Assembly: GCA_009760855.2 (NCBI GenBank)
Contig: WPIO01000026.1
Location: 4,924,004-4,988,003, forward strand
Source of the DNA: Cristatella mucedo
Taxonomy: Eukaryota > Bryozoa > Phylactolaemata > Cristatellidae
Direction: 5' to 3'
DNA length: 64,000 nucleotides
Shown here: positions 46,500 through 59,800 of the stretch, piece after piece
Numbering within the stretch: position 1 is the stretch's first letter
How the letters are laid out: each line of letters opens with the position of its first letter
The notes under the pieces: generated by a model
The model's input: the letters and a program-made list of their open reading frames with translations, nothing else
What the model was told of the DNA's origin: nothing
The model's database searches: none
Program-made: the position numbers and the translations under genes

Positions 46500-47365
46500 T
46501 CTTTCTTTCAGCCAAATATTTTAAAATTGGACTAGCTTAGACAGAATACTACTCCAAATTATTCATGCATTTTCAACGTCCTGTCGACTTTGTAACTCAC
46601 TGTTTGCTGCTCTTCCGGCCTGTAAAAATCAGGCACTACGGTTCGTGCAAAAACTCTGCAGCTGGGCTTATTTATCTGTGGTGGGCATTGCAGTTGCCAC
46701 AGCACACCACTTCTCGTCGAGCTGCACTTGCTCCCAATCGTAATCCCAATCCGCCAGCAAGCATATGGGCTTCTAGGTTCCGTCACTTACTTTTAGGTCT
46801 CTTCATTCTATTTTTCCAGCCTACCCACCCTCGCAACACTACTCCACTACCCAGAATTCCTCCTACAGGCCAACCGTCGTACAACCATCTGTTCGACCAA
46901 AAACCGTTTTGGCCATACTTCGACGAACCTCAAAAAACCTCTAGCAGTTGGGTCATTAGTTTCATGTGGCTCAAACAAGAACCTAGAAGCACTGCCAGAC
47001 TTACGTCACGACATGTGTCTGACATAACTACATTTAAAAAAGCTTGCAAAGCGCACCACCGCGTTTATTACAGCAATCAGTGGGTCCTTGTGATTCGTCC
47101 ACTGTGTGCTTGTTGCGTTTCTGACATGCCGTGCTTACTGCCTACTAATCATAGGTCTCTTATAATGACGTTTCACTGTGCATTTCCTTTTATCAAACGC
47201 AATTTTGCGTGTGCTTGATAACATTGAAAATGTTTCCCAATATTCATTTAGTCATGCGTCTGTTTTAACAGCATCTGTACTGGGTACCATGAAAAAGACT
47301 CTGTTCTCTGAGGGCCGCTATACAAATTACTGCTACTTTATTTTATTATTATTAGATATTATGCA
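46500..47365 (+). mobile_element. LINE-A C-terminus and 3' end, degraded
   Basis: A 217-codon frame at 46565-47218 is mostly out-of-frame LINE-A. SCKNSAAGLIYL corresponds to the VQNSAARLVC block, and TTFKKACKAHHRVYYSNQW to TTFKRNLKTHLFRTAFSG. The 3' UTR and hairpin (TTCTCTGAGGGCCGCTATAC) end at a (TTA)n tail near 47340-47360. It reappears reverse-complemented in the right arm near 63100-63420. Confidence 0.75.
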
Positions 47366-48539
47366 TGGTCCCAGCTGATCGCTTCGAGCACTTCAAAGAG
47401 ACGGCACGCGCTTTTAGTTTGTGCGTCCAACTCACGACAGAGAAACATACCTCGCACCAGACCGAAACCTCTAAACATTTCCCGCCCCTTAGATTATGCT
47501 TGAACATTGACAAAAATCCGAAGGGTGCAATGTAACGGTATTTTGGAGTATCTGGCTTACTCCGCCTCGGCGCTACCCTCTACTTCACTGTTAAAACTCC
47601 CACAACAATAACGCTAGTGCACCTTTGCGATTGAAGTTTGTGCGGTGGCACGGTGCGACTATTTTGCTTTTTGCGAAGTGCACTGTAGGTTTTGACTCTC
47701 CATTTTCAGCACGCAAAACTGACGAAGTAGACCATTGAATCTGAGAAGTCATGGTGCACGTAGGTTCGACCTCCAGCACTATTCTCCGGGTGATTTGCCT
47801 TTTCCTAACTAGTCATTTACGCTTTTCCAACTGTTGTTTATACGCACATTCTCCAAAGTCACTTACGATTAATGTGATATCACCGAATAACAAATTGACA
47901 CTGTTTGGGATCACCGACTTTCATGAATTCTGCTTCCTATTTGGCGCGTTCATGCCTAAAAGCTTGGGTAAATCCTGTAATAGATGACTTGCATAATATT
48001 GTAACCAATCCTTGCGCGAAGTTTGGATGTTTGACCGTTACTAGGGACTGACGTATATAACCAGAAAAGTTCCTCCCTCCAAGTGTGCAATTTCGCATTT
48101 TCCCTCGTGTGCAGGTCAAATTTATGCAAATATCTATTATACACATTGCGGTGTGAGGATAAAAAAATTGATAAAAAAAATAATGACATGTAAAAATATT
48201 TATAATCAATAATAGCAAAAAGCCAAAACCACAATATAATTTGTTTCTGGGTGGTAAATGTTGTTCGAAAGGTTTTGAGCGCGATGAGCATTTTTTGTTA
48301 TTGATTGAAATTAATAGTAATTCTGTTATTTTCTCTAAAGATTGCCTAAAATTTATTATCCGCTAAAAATACCAGTCTTCAAACCGAAAATTTCTTAAAG
48401 TTGTAAGACACCTGTAGATAGGTTAACACTGTGACTTACGGAAAAGAGACTCTTTGCTGTGATGCCGTTATTATATTGAATATATGCAATCTCTTGTTTT
48501 GTCCGAGATTTCCTCTGCAAGCTAATGAATAATGAATCC
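47366..48539. other. Unassigned AT-rich DNA
   Basis: No coding region or repeat family recognised. A shortened inverted version is expected around 62200-62700 in the right arm. Confidence 0.45.
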
Positions 48540-49080
48540 AATAACAATGCACGTTGATAAAGCACCCCCACAATGAACTCAAGCTCTTTCTAGTGCACTT
48601 TTAAATTTGCTGCAAAGGGAAATGCAATATTGAATGATGGTAAGTAATTTCATGCTTGGTGATAAACAATATGAATAACGAATGGTTAGGGATGGTTGAC
48701 ATGCGCAGGGGTTAGCATGCAAGTGTTTGGCTTAGTGGGCAGACATGCATCATCAGTTTAGCACCACGCATCAAGCACATAGAAGACGAATCACAGGGAC
48801 TCACTAAATGCTGCTGTCAATGCTCAAGAGGTGTGGTTTTCAATTTTAATTTCTTTTTAAATGTGGTCAAGTCAGGGGATGTTGTGACGCAATGGTCGGG
48901 AGTGCCAGTTCTGGCGTTTTCGGGAGCATACGAACTCAAAGGCTGCACTGTCTTCCACAGGATTTGGAGGTTGGTACGAGGTATTAGTAGACTGTTTGGA
49001 TTCCGAAAAGCGGGTGGTACGATGCTTGCTGGTGGAGGAGTAGATCTGAAGATTTATGCTGGGGCGAAAGATAATGTTAG
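48540..49080 (-). mobile_element. LINE-A 3' end, indel-rich
   Basis: Minus-oriented terminus (GATAAAGCACCC... and TCTTTCTAGTGCAC), 3' UTR (ATGCAAGTGTTTGG, GAATCACAGGGACTCACTAA), then the C-terminal codons in antisense. Its inverted partner is at about 61880-62170. Confidence 0.75.
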
Positions 49081-50256
49081 TGACTTAAAAAATGAGCTGT
49101 TTTAAACTCTTATAACGGTGAAATAGGGGGCCCTTGGTTTCTCTAGGCAAACTTCAGGGTCAAACTTCTTGACATAATGCTACACGTGAAAATTTCATAT
49201 GGTAAAATACATCAGCAGCGCCCGTGTTTCATCTAGTGCTCCAGCGCATAAGTAAGTCAGATGACACGACAGTCCATTAAATTGCAGAGATTCGGCCACT
49301 CTTGTACACGGCAGTAGGGCATACGGGAAAGACAAAGACTATTGATTACTAGCATAGGCAAAGTGCCTACACAGAAAATTACAATTCTCTTGGGCAAAAT
49401 AAAATGTATTAACGTAGATAATATTGAATATGAGCTGCCAGTCCTAAACAGAATTTCTGGCTACTTGTATTCCATTGCTGCGGGCAAGGAAAACATGACA
49501 AATATATAAAGTTTTTTTTGACACTAAAGGAAAGTTTGAAAAATGGGCTTTTGATGCAGAACAACGGGTAGCTCATACCGTTGGAATATGTGAGTGCAGA
49601 TTTATCTTTCGCTGAAAATGAACAATTCTCCTATGTTAGCGCAATGCCAATGACATCTTTCTTACAGAAATTCCAAGATCTGCTTGGCTTTTTTTCGGCC
49701 CCATTATGCGATCGTTCAAGCTTTTCAACCATTGCTTCTGCCAGAATCATAGCTTACTCGTGTAAGCTACAACTACTAAAATCTGCTTTGAGCACGAACA
49801 GGTAGCTTTAAACCCGAGACTGCATCTATCTGTAGCTTGTACATTTCATGACACTATCATCGGCAGAGAATTGCAAGTGATAATACTTCAGCCTTTTTAT
49901 GGACGGTTTTGGGGTACGGCCATCATCGTGGCTTTTATGGCCGAAGAGGCCAGTGATTAGCCAATGCAAGAAGGAATTGATTGTATGCTATCCATAGTCT
50001 CAAATGTCCATGGGTTCGATTCCCGGAACGGGAACACGACGAAATATTTTTTACTTACTGTCTATAGCTTTGGTGTGCAATAGTAGGAGTGTATCAATTA
50101 AGTGCTTAGCGAAAATTAATCTTCATTTACTATATTTAGCATTGCGGTTCGCTGACTAGGCGCTGATCACAAGTCTTCGCTGACGTAAGTTCGCTTCGAG
50201 GAGATTGTAAGAGATTTCTCTTCTGTCGCAATCATTCTAATATAAGTAAATATAAT
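49081..50256. other. Unassigned AT-rich DNA with a tRNA-like piece
   Basis: At about 49937-50035 the plus strand holds an A-box-like ATGGCCGAAGAGGCC and a T-arm-like CATGGGTTCGATTCCCGG, then GGAACACGACG and T-rich sequence. The layout resembles a long-variable-arm (Leu/Ser-type) tRNA, but stems do not pair cleanly, so I read it as a tRNA-derived element or pseudo-tRNA. The rest is unassigned. Confidence 0.3.
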
Positions 50257-50420
50257 CAATATTTATAGGTCCTAAGAGAATGTAAATCTCTATTCAGGCG
50301 ATTCACGCACTTGCATCACGAGGTTGAAGCCCACAACTTAGGTCGTCAAATGCATTCACCTTGACCTTGGTTCGGTGGGAGGCGAGCACCTTAACCATTG
50401 AGCCAAACCAGCACGGTAAC
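50257..50420 (-). mobile_element. SINE-T
   Basis: The minus strand reads TTTGGCTCAATGGTTAAGG (A box), GTGGGCTTCAACC (decayed B box) and a tail with CGCCTGAATAGAGATT and TCTCTTAGG. The inverted partner, strongly shortened, lies at about 60900-61000. Confidence 0.75.
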
Positions 50421-51959
50421 TACCAAGCGGCTAGATATATGGTCCGTTCACAGCCGATTTTACGCGGGGTTTGGTTGCTGATATGTAAAACCGCACTACC
50501 TCCGGCACACACTACACATTAATCTAATTGCTTTCACAAGAAAATATTACAGTTGTATAATGTCCCGCGACTGTTCGACTACGAGCTTGACGGCTGCGCA
50601 TCTCGATGACGAGCTTTGCCATTTGAATTGTAGCTGAAGCCGCTTCTCAAAATAGTCCTCGATAGACCGAGGCTTACGAGCAGCTGATGCATCAGAATGC
50701 ATAATTCTGTACTCTGTATTTGTTTCATTTGATTCCTTAATTCGAAGGATTATTCATAATAATATTTTCCCATAATTATTAAGTATTAGTCTTATTATTA
50801 ATAATATATTGTATTTATTCATAATTAATATAATACATAAATTCGTTTATTCATAATAATTATTCACTAATTCTTGAGGGGATTATTATCAGACGCTTGT
50901 GACCTAGACTACTATATAAAAAAAAACATGCCTGCGCTGACCGCAGCCACTCTCTTGTAGATACGGTCTGCTAGGTCGGCGTCCTTGCGGCTGAGACGCA
51001 TGAGCTTCAGTCTTTAAATCTGATCTGTGGTGGTGAGCGTCGGCTGGAAGAAGCCACCTGTCGTATCAGCCGTAATAATACACTAGGCTTTGAGCTTTTT
51101 CTGTGACGGTGCTGTTGCTAGTGCTGAGGCGTGCAGAATAATCGAGCGCCGTATATTGCTACCGTCGTTCGGCATGCATTGCGAGCTGCAGGTTTTTGTC
51201 AGATTTGCACACCGCTGTGTCCGCTACCCAAATTAGTGAGGGCTGTGCGGTCATAACGCAATAAAGGGCACATCCTCAAAGAAGAACCTAAATAGCATAG
51301 TGCGCCGCCGTTGAGTGAGGCAACATCAAGACGGCCCCAAATTTTACTATACAGAGTTTTGTCACGATTGTGGTGAAAGCAGTGAGTTACACCAATGAGT
51401 GCTCGCCTCAGTGTGGCCCAAAAAAAGGGCCTCGGGCGACTCCTAGCGTGGTCGTGGACTCGCTTTACTTGATTTCTCCGTCATACCTTCGGGTATCTTC
51501 GTTATGCCGCTGCTTTCTTCGCTGTGACTATTTATGAGCTTGTCCCTGGCCTCGATAGCAACACAAAACACACCGGACCTGCTTAGCATAAGGGTGCGAT
51601 TAGTCTCGAATACCTACTCCGGCGGGCCTTCTCTCTCGGTGGGTCAGTGAGATAACCTTCCTGCATCCTCCTGCTGCGTTTCGCCATATCGAACAGCTCG
51701 GCATCACGCCTAAGACTCGCAAGTTTAAAAAAGCGCTGAATAGTACTTTGTTGACTGGAGCGTAGTACGCCAGCCGCCGTAGCCCAGCGCGTGTAAACGC
51801 TTCGTCCCACGGCCGGTACCAAGGTCCATTCAAATCGAAGAGCCCCCCGCCCGCGTCCGGCCGTCCCGCCGGCCGCCGCATACGTACGGGAGAAACAACG
51901 CCCCTCAACTACAAAGACAAAACAGCCTTGCAGTCATCGCCCGACACGCCCAAGTTTAT
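50421..51959. other. Unassigned DNA
   Basis: 50755-50890 is very AT-rich (ATTAT repeats). 51583-51908 has minus frames of 79 and 102 codons without a recognised domain. This stretch is not LINE or SINE, yet it reappears reverse-complemented at about 59900-60800, which shows the palindrome is not just repeated transposons. Confidence 0.45.
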
Positions 51960-54900
51960 CTGGACAGCCTCTTAAACTTTCCGCCTACAAATTTCCGCCC
52001 ACTAAAAACTAAGTGGTTACTTATCCGCGATCAGGTGAGAACTATAGATTGCATTTCTGTTCTTAACTAAAAAGACACTTACAAAGCGTACCTAAAAACC
52101 TGGACGATCGCCTTGGTCCAGTAAGTGCTGTATTTCCGAGACCACTCCACCAGGGTTTTCTCTTCTATCTAGTCACATGAGTTCTGATTAAGGTTGGTGA
52201 CGGGGTTGCATTGTTTTCTTGGAATTGAATATCTCTTTTGGCTTATCAAATCTGCAGTTTCCTCGCATATCTGTTTCTACTCGCATGGGTCCTCGTGATC
52301 GGTTTGCTATGAAGGTCTTCAAACACAGAGATAATGGCCGCCCATCACTCCTCCTCCTCCTCACCAATGCTCTGCACTCACTGGTGTGTTAAACAGGCCC
52401 TCCTTCTGGCTTCCCTAACTTGTTTTGTAAGAGGAGCTTTTCAGGAGGGTTCTCGCTTAATATTGTGTTTGTGCAGGCCAGCTACGGAGGTGTGGAGACT
52501 TCAATTATTCACGTTGACAACCCTAGCAACCGAAAGGGGTCCGTTGCATTGCTTGACTGTATGGAGGAATTTTGGTTTGGCCCAACACGTTAATCATTTG
52601 CACCACGTCGGTGAGGCCAACATTCTAGATCTCGTGATCCTTAAGGATGTCCTCCCACTGAACTTGCGGTGTGCCACACGGACACCTCTCAGATCATTGG
52701 TTGGTCTCGTTACTGTTCCTGCTCCCTCGTACGTACAGGGCAATGTCGAATTTTTGTCAAAACAACGTAACTTACCAAAGATTGGCGTAGACAAGTTTTT
52801 GACCTCTGTTGTGATGCAGGTATTCTGGATCTGCATTCAGACTCGCCCGGCAGCGACTCGATACCCTCACTGATGCGAGGAGCATGACACTCAGGACTGT
52901 GCTCTTGACGAAGTCCGCATGCTCCCGTTCGCTCTATATCCGTGGTTCAAGTCGTCGAGATTTCCTTTCAATTTACAAAAAAACTCCGTTAAGATGCGCG
53001 GGTTAAGCGCAGGCTAGAACCGTCGTTTTCACCGAAATCGGGGTCTGAGGCCAGATCCTAGTCAACCCCGGTTTACAAGGACTTCCTTCGAGTTTGCACC
53101 CGAAAGCTCAAAAGAAAAACCAGGGCTTCTTTTTTCATTAGATAGATTCGGCTCGAATTGCTGACATGTACCGGACACTAAACCGATTTATAAGACGGTG
53201 TATCCATTGTACTCAAGGTGCCAAGGGCTGGTCCTGGCCAATGCACGGTGAGGTCGCGACTCCCCATGATATTAGGAGCGTCAGCCGAAAAGTTTTTCAG
53301 CTTCTTTACCTGAAAAAAGTTGTGCATTTCCTATTTGTGCGCATCCAGTAAAGTGACCTCCGACTAAAGCAATTGCGGTATGAATAACCTGTTTGTCTGG
53401 ACACTTCACTTAAAAGGGTTTCCGGGATTCTGCATGCGATGTGGCTGCCTTAATACGGTCTATGAGCAAAAAGAGCTCGTCTCACTGAAGACCCTATACC
53501 TTCATCTCTGTGGTCTCACTAGCAGGACAATCTTAGCCACCTGCCACGTAACCAAGATTTTTAAGGCTTCTTGGGAAGAGGGGTCGTCCCCAAGTCACTT
53601 CAAATCGGTAATCGTTTAGACCCTATTCTTAAAAAAGCCTGGGATTAGACAAAGAGGTCCTAGCAAAAACTATCGCTCCACGTTTACCTGCTCTTCCATT
53701 CTTATCAAAGATTCTTGAAAAAATTGTTGCTAAGAAGCTGGTTGAACATAGTGACAAATAATGGAATGTCAGAAACATTTCCATCAGGGTTTCAAGAGGC
53801 AGCCTGACTCTCTATGAAACTGCTCTCCTCCGTGTTAATAATGACATTCTAATTTTTGGTTTGCAACGACGACGGGAATGTCACTGCCCGTAGCTCTGCT
53901 AGAGTTGCTGTCTGCTGCCTTCGACACTATTGATCGCGAAGTTCTGCTTGAACGATTGAGAACAACGATCGGTCTGGCAGACGAAGCACTGGCGTGGTTT
54001 AAATCATATGTTGATCGTGTTCAATCCGTGTCGTGTGGGGGTCAGGTCTCAGACACGAGAAGGGTCACCAGTGGAGTCCCTCAAGGGTATGTACGTGTGG
54101 TCCCTTACTGTTCTCCCGTATCACAACCTCTGCGGAAAAGTGATTAAGGCCCATGGAATAGGATATCACTTCTATGCTAACGATACTCGGTTGTATTTGT
54201 CATTTCAAACTGTCAGAATCTGCTGAGGCAACTGAGAAACGATGAATGTTTGCCTTGCCCGATATTTGATCCTGGATGTCGGGAAAAACTTCCTGAAATT
54301 TAATGATGATAAAACCGAACGTGCTGCTCATAGGACACCGTTAAGCGTGTGCTGCTGGATTAAAAGGCTTTGCGTTCTAAATAGGTGATGCTATTGTGCG
54401 ACCATCACCACGTGCTAGAAATTTAGGTGTCGTTTTCGACGACAACTGCCTCAATTTTATAAGCTTCATTCAGAAGAGGACTGCGTTCTACAGCTAGCCA
54501 TCACGTCCGTCCGATCCCTATCACAAGATTAGAAGCTGTCTCCCACAGTTGCTTGTAAAAAAGTTTTTAACTAGCTCTCTAGTTCTGTCTTGACTTGATT
54601 ATTGTAATTCCTGATTGGCTGGGCTGCCAAAGAAAGCTATTGTATTATGCCACTACAGCGGACTATGAATATGGCTGCAAGGTAGTCTTCAAGTCCCAGC
54701 GGCGTTTGAGAGCACGTGTCTCTTTTGCGTAACAGAAGAGCTATGGATGGTTGCACGCGTTGAGCAAAGGATACAGAGCAAAGTTCTTATGCTGACCCAC
54801 AAGGCCCGCCACGGCTTGGCTCCTTCATACGTAGCTGAACTGCTGCATCAGTTTTCAGCCTGTTCGCGCCCTTCAGGTCCTGGTGATGGACAATAAATTA

Positions 54901-56466
54901 GCTGTCCCATTCCTCCGCTTAAAGACAGTTGGCGGGGACAGAAGCTTTTTTAGCTTCTTGCAGGTCCTAGACTGTGGAACTCGCTTCCACAATTCTTACG
55001 AACGACAACTGCTCTCTCCAACTGCCGACTAGGGCACATCTTTTCACAGCGGTCCCTGAGCTGCTATTTCATGTTTAGTACTCACTACCTGTGGTCATGA
55101 ATATCGGTCGCGAAGATGACAGAACGCTAGCCGACGCTTACCAACCCGACCACCACCAGTTTATTCCACCTCCACGGAGACAGGCAGCAGGGCGAACTTT
55201 TTGTCACCAACCTCTACCCTCCTCTCGACCCCTTTGAGCCCATCGGAGGTCCCCCATCCACCCTCCCCCCCTGCCGAACTCCCTTGGACCCAAAAACAGA
55301 GCCACTAATTCTGCACGGCCCAGGCAGGCCCGCCTGATCTGGAGATCAATTAACGGACGCGTAGCAAGAGCAGCAAGCAGACTGTGCTGTCTCCCACTGC
55401 CTTAGACGACGAGTAAGGCTAAACATTAAAGCACATAGTCATAGGCGCGCCGGCGGTTCCTCAGACCCACATCCTTGGTCCGCTAGCTGTGTGCGATTTC
55501 GCTCGTCTGCTCTGCGCATTACTATGACAGGGCCAGCATCTGAAAGCAGTGCGGCATCAAGGAGTTCGTTTAGACGATCACGGTACTGTTGTCTGATCGC
55601 GTCCGCTAGGGTGGCGGCGGTATCCATCAATGTGCAATGCCAACTCTTTCCGCCGGACGCAAGTAACTGTCCACTAATTATGAGGGCTTAAGTAACGGTA
55701 TGCTCGGCAGGAGGATGGAGCGACCGCACGGACTGTGGAAACAAAGCCGGCGCCGTTCATGCAGTCAGCAGCGGGCCCACATTTTCCCGCCGCTTGGCGG
55801 GCCTCCGTCGGGCAGGGCAGCAGCCTCGAAGCTCAATGGCTGATCTCCCACGCCACCACCACTTCGCAAGCCGCAACACACCGCGTATCCGCGGCGCTCA
55901 GCCAGCCGCCGCCGCACGCGTTCTTCGGGCGCCGCGCCGCCCGAAAGCGTCTTTCGGGCGCTCGCCGCCGCACGCTGCTGGTTCCGCCGGCGCCGCCTGC
56001 CGCCGGTCTTCGGGGGCGCAGAACGCTAGCAACGTGCAACAACCACCAGTTTGATTCACCATCCACACGGACAGGCGAAGAACAACTTCCTCCTCGCCCC
56101 TTTCGCCCACCGGATCCACCACGACTCCCTTGCGAACAAACAACACTAATCGGGCACGGCCCGGCTGCTTACCACATCTGTACGAGTACGAGTCACGCTG
56201 TACGAGTGTCACAGCCCCACTCGTACAGCGATCAGGGGGCAGTGTCATCAATTAAATATAACCACAACTACCTCAACTGCTCTCCTGACTCTGCTATGCT
56301 TCCCACTTTCTCTTTGTTGCGTGAGGCGAAGTCTGTTGGCTACCGAATGCGTACTGAAAGCCGCTCAGGCTGTGAGTGCGCTATACAAAACTCTCCTACG
56401 TAACACCCACTTGGTCTTTATGACTTGGTGGAGTTACAGACGGAGATACATTACATTACATACAAA
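51960..56466 (+). mobile_element. LINE-B, nearly full-length, degraded, with LTR insertion
   Basis: In order on the plus strand: endonuclease pieces (GFLFYLV near 52150; NFGLAQHVNHLHHVGEANIL and DLVI near 52580-52640), a linker, RT pieces (LLSAAFDTIDREVLLERLRT near 53905; SGVPQG near 54070; [17 protein letters not shown] near 54160, where the catalytic FYADD has become FYAND), ARNLGVVFDDN near 54420, the C-terminal GLAPSYVAELLHQF near 54820, then a 3' UTR broken by the LTR element (55090-56266) and ending with TTACAT repeats near 56450-56466. Many 1-nt indels. Confidence 0.8.
55090..56266 (-). mobile_element. LTR element in LINE-B, second copy
   Basis: The same element as 34561-35613 in inverted orientation, at the same LINE-B 3' UTR position. 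It starts TGTGGTCATGAATATCGG and ends AAATATAACCACA, with ACTAC on both sides (55084-55088 plus one extra C; 56267-56271). It keeps the same truncated LTR-like repeats, so it derives from the same insertion event and was copied with its host. Confidence 0.75.
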
Positions 56467-56565
56467 GGCGTTCCTGAGGCTTGAGGAGAAGCTAAGAATA
56501 TTTTCCAGATATTACTGTCGCTTAAAGTCTCTCCGGCATTACCTTCGACACCGAGCGTTCAGTGC

Positions 56566-56700
56566 TCTTATATAGCGCCCCAAGAGAACTTAATCTCTAT
56601 TCAGGCGCTTCACATATGGCTCAGGGGGGCTCGAGCCCACGACCTCAGCCAGACCTTGGTCGGGGCGAGCGCCTTAACCGCTGGACCAATCAACGGCAGC
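56566..56700 (-). mobile_element. SINE-T, second copy of 34045-34172
   Basis: Minus-oriented and close to identical to 34045-34172, with matching flanks on both sides (GTAAGCTGCC on one side, AAAGAGCACTGAACGCTCGG on the other allowing indels). This shows a segmental copy rather than an independent insertion. Confidence 0.8.
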
Positions 56701-56771
56701 TTACCCTTTTTGACGAGTGAAAAATCCCGCATCGGCAATGCTGCCCATTGTACAGCGAGCGAAGGGTTAAT

Positions 56772-56838
56772 GGTGGAGCTGGGGTTTGCATGGTCAAACT
56801 GTTGATTGCATGACCATTCCTGCAAACCCAGCTCCACC
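56772..56838. repeat. Centre of the large inverted repeat
   Basis: GGTGGAGCTGGGGTTTGCA (56772-56790), 30 nt of spacer, then TGCAAACCCAGCTCCACC (56821-56838). The spacer itself contains TGGTCA and TGACCA. The arms of the palindrome begin here. Confidence 0.9.
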
Positions 56839-59800
56839 GTGGCTCGCTCGCGCCTGTGGGCGGCATTGCCGATAAGACTTCATGGGTAAATGATAGCTAC
56901 CCGGAGCCAACGGCAAACAAACTGACTCTTTGAACTCAACCTGAATGAAGATTAGGTTTCTTGAGGCATATACAATCAATTATATAAATTATATATATAA
57001 TATTTCTTTATTTTACTCAAACACTTTCCTCCAGAATCAGCCCAGGACAAAGGCACTGGTGCTCGGTGATCGAAGGTGACCGGAGAACAGGCGACAATCT
57101 GGAAGAGTGACCTGCAACTCTGAGCCTCAGAGCTTCACCTTTAGCTGTGTCTCCGTGTCGCCATCACCAGGATCATAAAGACCAAGTGTCTTCACATGAA
57201 GTTTTTAACATGGCACTGCCTGTGCCTTCGGCCAACCAGCAGACTTCGCCTCACACAACAAAAAGTGAGAAGCTATAACATCGAAACAGTGGGCTGTGGA
57301 CCTGATGACACTGCCTGATCACTTGTGCTGCAGATGTGGTAAGCAACAGTGTACGACCATGTTGTTTTGCCAAGAAATCGAGAAGATGACAAAAAAGGAA
57401 GGATAATCTTCGCCCTATCATTAGTGATCGTGGTGGGGTGAGCCCACGTTGGCCGCCCGGCGGCGCGGCAACGGCAACCCGGCGGCACCGGCGGCTGGTG
57501 TGGCGCATGTGGTGAGAATCACCATTGGCTTCGGGCTGTGCCCGACGGCGCCGGCGGCAGGAATGTGGCCTGAAGCGCATGAGCTGGCCGGCTGATGCAA
57601 CCTCATGGTACAAGAGTTGGCGTGAATCCGCTGCCAGACATCCAGGCTCCAGTACCGATCGCCAACAACGTCGATGCTGGCCTGTGGCCAGAGCAGTTTA
57701 AACCCAACAACCCGGCCAGATGAGCTGCTTCCGCCGGCATCGACTGTGCCTTGTCGTTGCCTTCTCGTCATCTGGCGATGTGCGCCGCTGCTCTTGCTAC
57801 GTCGTCAATGCGAATCGGCGACGCAAATGCGGCGGTGACTAGGCGAAAGGAAGGTTGTGTCGCAGTGGAGTACTGATTGTGGCGTCGGCTTGGTCTGTGC
57901 CATTCGCGACGATAGTGAACTCACGTGGTGATGGCGAATAACAGCTCAGAACCATACGAAAAGAATGCCATAGTCGCGGATGAAACGGATGGTGTCGTTC
58001 GGTAAAGTGGAAGCGGTTCCTGATCTCAGCAGGCAGTAATTTGTCTACGCAGGACCTGAGCGCAACGAAACTGTTTGTCCTTACGAAGAGCCAAGCAAGG
58101 CGAGTCGGCGCGCAAACTTTGCTCTGTATCCTTTTGCTCAACCGTATCCTAATAACATGAGACTGCGATAAACCGCAACCATATAGTCCTTATGTGTTTC
58201 ATGCTCTTTGAGCAACTGTAAGTACAATAATCAAAGTCAGACAGAAGACAGAGGCTGGTTAAAGCCACGCAACCTTTGTGAGGGCAGCATCTGTCTTGGA
58301 CAGAGTCCGCGTGATGGCTGGCTGTAGAAGCGGTCTTCTGAATGAAATAAAATTAGGGCAGTTGTCAAACCACCCTATTTCTTTGTGTGCACATGCTTGG
58401 CAAGCGCGCAATCCGGCCACACGCCCGGCGGCGGTTCGGTTTTATCATCGATGAGGCTTCGGGAAGTTTTCCATCCAGGCGAAGACCTTCGGTTTCTCGG
58501 TATCGGCCCGTTCTGACGATTGATGACAAGCCGGTATCGACCCGGCGCCGCATCTATTCCATGGGCTGTCTTTTTCCCCGAAGGTGTGAGAAACAATGTA
58601 AGGACGAAATACGGACTCCGCTGATATTCCCCTTCGTGTCTGAACTGACTTACGACTGGCAGTTGAACACGATCGGTAAATGATTCAAACCGCCGGTCTC
58701 TTGAATGATGGTGCTCATTCGAAGCTCATGATCAATAGTGTCGGCAGCTGAACAGATCTAGCAGGCTAAGATAGTACCACATAAAATGTCATTATTACAC
58801 GGAGGAAGAAACATTTCAAACAAAACATTTCACTTATGTTTAACCAACTTCTTAACAGCAATTTTTTCAGTCAACATTAGAAAATGGAAGGAGTGAAGCT
58901 GAGCGATATTCAGAACTCTTTGTCTGTCTGAGCTTTAGAATGAGTCTAACATTTGAAGGACTCTCCCAAACGTAAAGTCTTGGTTACTCTTCAGGGGCTA
59001 GTGTTCTGCTAGTGAGGCCTGAATGGTCTTCAGAGAACAGCTAAGACCTGTTAAAGCAGCCACATCACTGCAAAAATCTCAGCTGCTACAAGAGAGTCTG
59101 AGGTGTACTCACTGGTAGTCAGGTACTATGAAGCAAATGCACGAAGGCTGGCCGGCTGAGCCATGTCTGGGAGTCAGGCTCTCACGTAACTGCCATGACT
59201 GCACTGTCTTGATCTGTTTAGTGTCCGGCAATGAATCAGTAATCTGGCCAGGTAACTGGTGCAGCTCGAAGGAAGTCGCTTTAAAGAGCTAGATCTGCCA
59301 TCAATTTACAAAATGAGCATTTGATTCTAACCTGCTAACTGGCATGGGAGTTTTTGTAAGTGAAAGGAATCTCGACGAGACAAGCGAGCAGGCTCTGCCT
59401 TCAGAAGCACTCTGGTCATGCACTAAATCAGTGGTATCGGTCTGAATGCCCAGTGAAATCTTTTTGCATCACAAGCAATTTCAAAAACGTCTCTGCATAA
59501 TGTAATGAGGCGTTGTTTATTAAATTCGACATTACCTAATGCTGAGCAGAGGCAATAGGCGAACAGTAATGATCTGAATGACCGCCAATGATGATAGGCA
59601 AATTCTGAACGTCAAAGAAATGAGCGGACTGGCAGTGGTTTGTCAGCATGTGGTCTCCTACAGGCGACTGTCTACACAGCGGCGGCTCCTCTGCAAACTG
59701 GTTGGGTGAAGGAAAGTGGGGTTATCTGCTGAGCGTGTGAACGCTGCCAACAACCGGTGCGGCAGAAAGGCCACGACCCGTCTCGAGAACCCGGGAAATG

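Noticed and set aside
46565-47218. A 217-codon plus-strand gene
   Set aside because: The frame drifts through LINE-A C-terminal codons and 3' UTR; family motifs appear only in broken form.
57251-58683. Independent genes in the right palindrome arm
   Set aside because: The region is an error-like inverted copy of the LINE-B and LTR sequence at 54000-56700.
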